From contig NZ_CP084550.1 in the NCBI RefSeq assembly GCF_021800405.1, positions 3,472,001 through 3,536,000 of the forward strand: DNA of 64,000 nt, written 5' to 3'. Shown here in pieces: positions 59,858 to 64,000 of the stretch; the stretch's first letter is position 1; each line of letters begins with the position of its first letter. A program made the translations under genes and the position numbers. Under the pieces are notes generated by a model that did no database searches, was not told the origin of the DNA, and worked only from the letters and a program-made list of their open reading frames with translations. The DNA is from Arthrobacter sp. FW306-07-I (lineage in GTDB: Bacteria > Actinomycetota > Actinomycetes > Actinomycetales > Micrococcaceae).

Positions 59858-60652
59858 ATGACGAATGTAGACCTGAGCGCCGAGAGCACGGCTGCCGGCG
59901 GATCGACCTTCCTCCACGGCTACCTTGCCGTGCCCGAAGGGCAGGGCCCCTTTCCGGGCGTCGTCATGATCCATGAAGTGTTCGGCCTGGATGACCAGAC
60001 CCGCCGGCATGCGGACCGGCTGGCCCGGGCCGGCTACCTTACCCTGGCGCTGGATCTGTTCAGCGACGGCGGTCGCAGGCGCTGCCTGGTGGGAACCATG
60101 CGTGCCATGGCAGCCCGCACGGGCAGGCCTTTCATAGACATCGCCACCGCGCGCAGCTGGCTTGCGGAGTCGGAACTATGCAACGGCAAGACCGGGGTTA
60201 TCGGTTTCTGCATGGGCGGCGGGTTTGCCCTGCTGACCGCCCGGGACGGGTTCGACGCCGCCTCCGTCAACTACGGACGGCTGCCCGGCAAGGAGCAGCA
60301 GGACCTGGTGGAGGCTTTGCGGGGCTCCTGTCCTATCGTGGCCAGCTACGGCGGTGCGGACAAGTCCCTGAAGGACGCCGCGGCCCGGCTCGATTCAGCC
60401 CTCGACCAGTTGGGCATCGAGCACAGCGTGAAGGAATTCCCCGGGGCAGGCCACGCCTTCCTCAACGATGAAGAGTTGGGGCCGGTACTCCTCCGCCCGC
60501 TGATGCGGGTGATGGGCGTCGGCCCGGATCCCAAGTCCTCCCCTGAGGCCTGGCAGCGCATCGAGGACTTCTTCGCACGGCACCTGAAAGGAAACGCCGA
60601 CGGCGGGCCGCCCACTCAAGGGGGCGGCCCGCCGTCGAACGTTGTTCAGTAA
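59858..60652 (+). CDS. Dienelactone hydrolase family protein
   Basis: 264-residue alpha/beta-hydrolase. The Cys nucleophile is in VIGFCMGGGFAL, the Glu partner in MIHEVFGLDDQTR, and the His in GAGHAFLND; Asp is in ASYGGADKS. Such enzymes hydrolyse dienelactones or other cyclic esters. The C-terminal about 20 residues are Gly/Pro-rich, encoded by a hairpin that is probably a terminator. Confidence 0.9.
   Translation: MTNVDLSAESTAAGGSTFLHGYLAVPEGQGPFPGVVMIHEVFGLDDQTRRHADRLARAGYLTLALDLFSDGGRRRCLVGTMRAMAARTGRPFIDIATARSWLAESELCNGKTGVIGFCMGGGFALLTARDGFDAASVNYGRLPGKEQQDLVEALRGSCPIVASYGGADKSLKDAAARLDSALDQLGIEHSVKEFPGAGHAFLNDEELGPVLLRPLMRVMGVGPDPKSSPEAWQRIEDFFARHLKGNADGGPPTQGGGPPSNVVQ
60598..60637 (+). 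terminator. Terminator overlapping the 3' end of the dienelactone hydrolase gene
   Basis: CGACGGCGGGCCGCCC and GGGCGGCCCGCCGTCG are perfect 16-bp arms around an 8-base loop. It lies inside the last codons, ending 15 bases before the stop, and faces a convergent permease. Confidence 0.85.
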
Positions 60653-60662
60653 GCCGGGAAGG

Positions 60663-62156
60663 TCAGCTGTAAAGCTCGCTCTTGGGCTGGTTGTTCTTGA
60701 CCTTCTGCCAGCCCAGCCAGAGGAGCAGCGCGAAGAACGGAATGGTGCCCAGGGTCCACAGTCCCAGGTAGAACACCTCGCCGTCCTTGCTGGTCATGGT
60801 GTCAAAGCCGATCAGCACCGTGATGGCCAGCAGGCCGAGCAGGCCGGCCCAGCTGGTCCACGGCGAACCGGGCATCGGCAGGCTGGAAGTGATGCCCTTG
60901 CGGCGGCGCAGCACGATCTGGCTGGCGAAGATGGAGCCCCAGCAGAAGATCACGCCGATGGAGGCGGTGTTCAGGGCGAGGTCGAATGCGTGTGAACCGC
61001 CCAGCCAGATGTTCAACATGATGCCCACCAGGTAGAACGCCGCGATGGCCAGGATGGCTGCGTACGGGACGTGGCGCTTGGACATCCTGGTGAGCCACTG
61101 GGGGGCGTGCCCGTTGTTGGCCATGGTGCGGAACACCCGGCCGATTGAGTACAGGCCGGAGTTGCAAGAGGACAGCGCCGCTGTGATCACGACCATGTTC
61201 ATCACGTCGCCCACCCAGCCCAGGCCCATCTGGCCAAAAACGGTGACGAACGGGGAGGTGCCGGCCTTGTACTGGTCGGACGGCAGCAGCATGGCCAGCA
61301 GGGTCACGGAGCCAACGTAGAACACCACGATGCGGAGGACGACGGCGCGGACGGCCTTGGGCACCTCGCGCTCCGGGTTCTGCATCTCGCCGGCGGTGAT
61401 GCCCACCAGCTCGATGCCGTTGTAGGCGAAAATAACGGCGTTGAGGACCAGGACCATCACCAGGGCGCCCTTGGGGAACATGCCCCCTTCGGCGGCGAAC
61501 AGGTTGGCCACCGACGCGTGCCCGTCACCCACCTGGGCGTTGGTGACCACCATGAAGGTGCCCACCACCAGGAAGATCAGGATGGCGCCCACCTTGAGGC
61601 AGGAGGCCCAGAATTCGAATTCACCGAAGGCCTTGACGCTGAGCAGGTTCACTGCCACGAGGAGCGCCAGCGCGGCGATGGCCGATGCTTCCACCGGAAC
61701 GTTGGGGAAGAAGAACTGGAAGTACAAGCCGATGGCGATCAGTTCGGCGATGCCGGTCATGCCCCAGTTGATGAAGTACATCCAGCCGGACAGGAAGGCG
61801 CCCTTCCTGCCGAACATTTCGCCTGAGTAGCTGACGAACGAGCCGGAGGTCTGGCGGTACATGATGAGCTCGCCCAGGGCACGCATGAGGAGGTAGGCGA
61901 TGACGCCGGCAATGGCGTAGGAGAAAATCAGGGCCGGGCCGGTGGAGGCCAAGCGGCCGCCGGCTCCCATGAAGAGGCCCACGCCGATGGCGCCGCCCAT
62001 GGCAATCATGGTGACGTGGCGGCGGCCCAGGGTCTTGCTGTAGCCCTCGGCGCTGAGGGTGGGGTCGACGGCGGTGGATGGCGCCGTACTGTTCTTTAGG
62101 TCTGTGGGGGTACTTTGAGGCACAACTGTTCCTTGTGGGTTGGGGGTTGGCCGCAT
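60663..62156 (-). CDS. Amino acid permease (AnsP-like, APC superfamily)
   Basis: 497-residue twelve-helix symporter. The helix-1 signature MIAMGGAIGVGLFMGAGG is typical of the AAT family; the segment YFINWGMTGIAELIAIGLY with FGEFEFWASCLKVGAIL resembles L-asparagine permease AnsP. Substrate is not certain; GABA or aromatic amino acids are possible. The ATG is weak; GTG at 62123, with AAGGAA upstream, could be the true start. An N-tail of about 45 residues is hydrophilic. Confidence 0.9.
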   Translation of the reverse strand: MRPTPNPQGTVVPQSTPTDLKNSTAPSTAVDPTLSAEGYSKTLGRRHVTMIAMGGAIGVGLFMGAGGRLASTGPALIFSYAIAGVIAYLLMRALGELIMYRQTSGSFVSYSGEMFGRKGAFLSGWMYFINWGMTGIAELIAIGLYFQFFFPNVPVEASAIAALALLVAVNLLSVKAFGEFEFWASCLKVGAILIFLVVGTFMVVTNAQVGDGHASVANLFAAEGGMFPKGALVMVLVLNAVIFAYNGIELVGITAGEMQNPEREVPKAVRAVVLRIVVFYVGSVTLLAMLLPSDQYKAGTSPFVTVFGQMGLGWVGDVMNMVVITAALSSCNSGLYSIGRVFRTMANNGHAPQWLTRMSKRHVPYAAILAIAAFYLVGIMLNIWLGGSHAFDLALNTASIGVIFCWGSIFASQIVLRRRKGITSSLPMPGSPWTSWAGLLGLLAITVLIGFDTMTSKDGEVFYLGLWTLGTIPFFALLLWLGWQKVKNNQPKSELYS

Positions 62157-62329
62157 CCGGTCTTCGTATGATCGAGCTCACATAATTCGGTCTTCAGGCC
62201 GTACAGCCAGCGAATGTGAGGGCGAACCGTCGAACTGCCGAAGCTTCACGCGACCTGACCATCCTACAACCTGGTGCGCAGTGGTACGTGACGCGCACTA
62301 CACGCCGGCCCCGGCGATAGGCTGGAAGC

Positions 62330-63091
62330 ATGGCAACAGCCCACCGCTTACCGCCCGCCCCGCAGCCCCAGCTGTACCGTTTCTCCCCCATGGACGTGGC
62401 CACGCTGTGCCTCTACGTTGCCATCGCAGGGTTCTTCGCCGCTGCCGGCGATTTGGTGGCACCGCTGCTGCGCCAGATAGCCCCCTCCCCCGCCGCGGCC
62501 TCGTACGCAGTGAACCTGCTCTTTTATGCCTCGGTAGGCATACTGGCACTCCTGGCGGCCCGCAAGGTGGTGGTCCGCGACCTCAAGGTCCTGGCAACCC
62601 GGCCCTGGTTCACGCTGCTGATGGTGCCGGCGTCCGTCATCGCCATGATGATCCTCACGGCGATATTGGTGGCGGCGAACGGGCAGGTGCAAACCTCCCA
62701 GAACCAGGCCGGGCTGCAGGCACTGATGCAGCAGGTCCCCGCCTGGCTCATGGTCCCGCTGCTGGTGATAGTTGGTCCGTTCGTGGAGGAATACATTTTC
62801 CGGCACCTGCTGATCGGCAAGCTAAGCAGGAGGGTGAACATCTGGATCTGCTGCATCCTGTCCGTGGTGCTGTTCGCGGCCCTGCACATCGTGGGGCAGG
62901 AAGCGATCACCCTCACCGCACTGCTCCCGTACCTGGCCATGGGCGCCACGCTGGTGTTCGTCTACATGTGGACCGGGAAGAACGTCATGTTCTCCTACTT
63001 CGTCCATGCCGCCAAGAACCTGCTGGCCGTGATCCTGGTCTACGCTATCCCGCCGGAACTGTTCGACCAGATGCAGAACGTCCAGGCCTAA
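62330..63091 (+). CDS. CPBP-family intramembrane metalloprotease
   Basis: 253 residues with seven or eight hydrophobic helices. Motif 1 EEYIFRHLL supplies the paired Glu and Arg, motif 2 FAALHIVGQE a His, and motif 3 SYFVHAAKN the last His, the CAAX-protease/bacteriocin-processing pattern. Its substrate is unknown; members process peptides or prenylated proteins or act in self-immunity. The ATG follows GCTGGAAGC. Confidence 0.9.
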   Translation: MATAHRLPPAPQPQLYRFSPMDVATLCLYVAIAGFFAAAGDLVAPLLRQIAPSPAAASYAVNLLFYASVGILALLAARKVVVRDLKVLATRPWFTLLMVPASVIAMMILTAILVAANGQVQTSQNQAGLQALMQQVPAWLMVPLLVIVGPFVEEYIFRHLLIGKLSRRVNIWICCILSVVLFAALHIVGQEAITLTALLPYLAMGATLVFVYMWTGKNVMFSYFVHAAKNLLAVILVYAIPPELFDQMQNVQA

Positions 63092-63142
63092 GCGCCCCCA
63101 AAGGATCTTCCGCAGGGCGGCAGCCGCCTCTACCGTGGACGC

Positions 63143-63583
63143 ATGGGACTGAATATCCAAATAGTTGTCGATTCCGCAAGGCCGCACGAGCTCGCAGACT
63201 GGTGGGCGGAAACCCTGCAGTGGGCGGTGGAGCCCCAGGACGGGGCCTTCATCCGTTCCATGATCGAGCAGGGCTATGCCAGCGAGGACCAGACCATGAC
63301 CCACCGGGGCAACATGGTGTGGAAGGACGGCGCCGCCATCCGGCCGCCGGAAGAGATCGAGTCCAAGGCCCCCGAGCGGCGCATCCTGTTCCAGACCGCA
63401 CCGGAGGGAAAGACGGTCAAGAACCGGGTGCACTGGGACGTCCGGCTGGACGGCCGGGACAAGGACGAGGTCCGGAGCGAACTCGAAGCGCGGGGTGCCA
63501 CTTTCCTCTGGTCGGCGCGGCAGGGCCCGCATTCCTGGCACACCATGGCGGACCCCGAGGGGAACGAGTTCTGCATCAGCTAA
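63143..63583 (+). CDS. VOC-like (glyoxalase superfamily) protein
   Basis: 146 residues of the VOC fold: GLNIQIVVDSARPHELADWW, the FQTAPEGKTVKNRVHWDV strand with His, and the terminal TMADPEGNEFCIS. The helix after the first strand (LADWWAETLQW) is characteristic of this large actinobacterial subgroup. Substrate is unknown. It is 22 bases upstream of menB. Confidence 0.85.
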   Translation: MGLNIQIVVDSARPHELADWWAETLQWAVEPQDGAFIRSMIEQGYASEDQTMTHRGNMVWKDGAAIRPPEEIESKAPERRILFQTAPEGKTVKNRVHWDVRLDGRDKDEVRSELEARGATFLWSARQGPHSWHTMADPEGNEFCIS

Positions 63584-63605
63584 GCACGATTACTAGACTT
63601 GGACG

Positions 63606-64000
63606 GTGAGCAACCAGATCCCCGCCCCGGTGTCCGATGTCTTCGATCCCACGCGCTGGCGGGTGGTCTCCGGTTTCGAGGACTTCCAGGACATGACCTA
63701 CCACCGGCAGGTGGAGCGGGATTCCGACGGCGGCTGGGTGCGTGACCTGCCCACCGTCAGGATTGCGTTCAACCGGCCCGAGGTGCGGAACGCCTTCCGG
63801 CCGGGCACCGTGGATGAGCTCTACCGGGCCATGGACCACGCGCGGATGACCCCCGACGTCGCCACCGTCCTGCTCACCGGCAACGGCCCCTCCCCCAAGG
63901 ACGGCGGCCACTCGTTCTGCTCCGGCGGGGACCAGCGGATCCGCGGCCGGGACGGCTATCGCTACGCAGATGGGGAGACGCAGGAAACCATCGACCCTGC
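63606..64000 (+). CDS. menB: 1,4-dihydroxy-2-naphthoyl-CoA synthase, N-terminal part (runs off window)
   Basis: GTG start; 131 residues are visible and the frame stays open to the window edge. The N-terminal sequence WRVVSGFEDFQDMTYHR, the crotonase loop IAFNRPEVRNAFRPGTVDEL and the MenB-specific LTGNGPSPKDGGHSFCSGGDQR identify MenB, which closes the naphthoyl ring in menaquinone synthesis. The rest of the gene, including the catalytic Asp, lies beyond the window. Confidence 0.95.
   Translation, partial: MSNQIPAPVSDVFDPTRWRVVSGFEDFQDMTYHRQVERDSDGGWVRDLPTVRIAFNRPEVRNAFRPGTVDELYRAMDHARMTPDVATVLLTGNGPSPKDGGHSFCSGGDQRIRGRDGYRYADGETQETIDP

Noticed and set aside
1..64000. CRISPR arrays, tRNA or rRNA genes, and att sites of prophages or integrons
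   Set aside because: No regularly spaced direct repeats, cloverleaf-like sequence or integrase gene was seen; the only mobile element found is the IS30-type element.

Overview
The window is high-GC DNA with short intergenic gaps, frequent GTG/TTG starts and many ATGA-type overlaps. It carries an aa3 oxidase operon, LytR-CpsA-Psr proteins, class F sortase, ANTAR, DUF6153/DUF305, DUF6480 and CsbD-type proteins, and an actinobacterial phenylacetate gene set. Together these point to a soil actinobacterium of the Arthrobacter/Pseudarthrobacter type. That assignment is inference; no rRNA or tRNA gene was seen.

Region 1-14 kb: a truncated cytochrome P450, a VIT/CCC1 metal transporter with a DUF2231-like membrane protein, and a nitrilase pseudogene whose catalytic centre is deleted. 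Then come ctaC-ctaD (cytochrome c oxidase II and I), a ferric-iron ABC transporter behind an IdeR-like box, nhaA, and a surface group (CHRD-like membrane-anchored protein, class F sortase, lipoprotein). Region 14-19 kb: a PAS-ANTAR regulator, then a copper island (perfect CsoR-type palindrome, CopZ-like chaperone, CPH-type copper ATPase, DUF6153 protein, DUF305 lipoprotein). Region 19-26 kb: low-molecular-weight tyrosine phosphatase, two tandem LCP proteins, PhoD, a histidine phosphatase overlapping nnrD, and Hsp20.

Region 27-40 kb: an aromatic-ring type FAD monooxygenase with an unknown partner, oligopeptidase B, DUF2945, a sulfide:quinone reductase-like flavoprotein, a frameshifted GNAT, ackA, and pta. 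ackA and pta are separated by accessory DNA holding an NTF2/SnoaL remnant and a complete IS30-family element. Region 40-58 kb: scattered phenylacetate degradation genes (paaI, paaK, paaZ, a second hotdog thioesterase, and a thiolase/enoyl-CoA hydratase/3-hydroxyacyl-CoA dehydrogenase operon) with a TetR regulator. Similar 22-bp palindromes at four promoters suggest one PaaR regulon. HtrA, DUF4397, a sortase-anchored S1 protease, a tyrosine phosphatase and a GDSL esterase lie between them. Region 58-64 kb: CsbD, DNA polymerase IV, dienelactone hydrolase, an AnsP-like permease, a CPBP protease, a VOC protein and the start of menB.

The least ordinary signal is a set of long intergenic palindromes of fixed length. 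There are two 60-nt copies with ATCGATTGCT ends, two 55-nt copies with GCTCTATCA ends, single 59-nt and 99-nt forms, and a 69-nt palindrome into whose apex the IS30 element has inserted with a CTAG duplication. Most sit within about 25 nt of a stop codon. They look like a family of small palindromic repeats or structured 3-prime elements and are the best candidate here for something undescribed.
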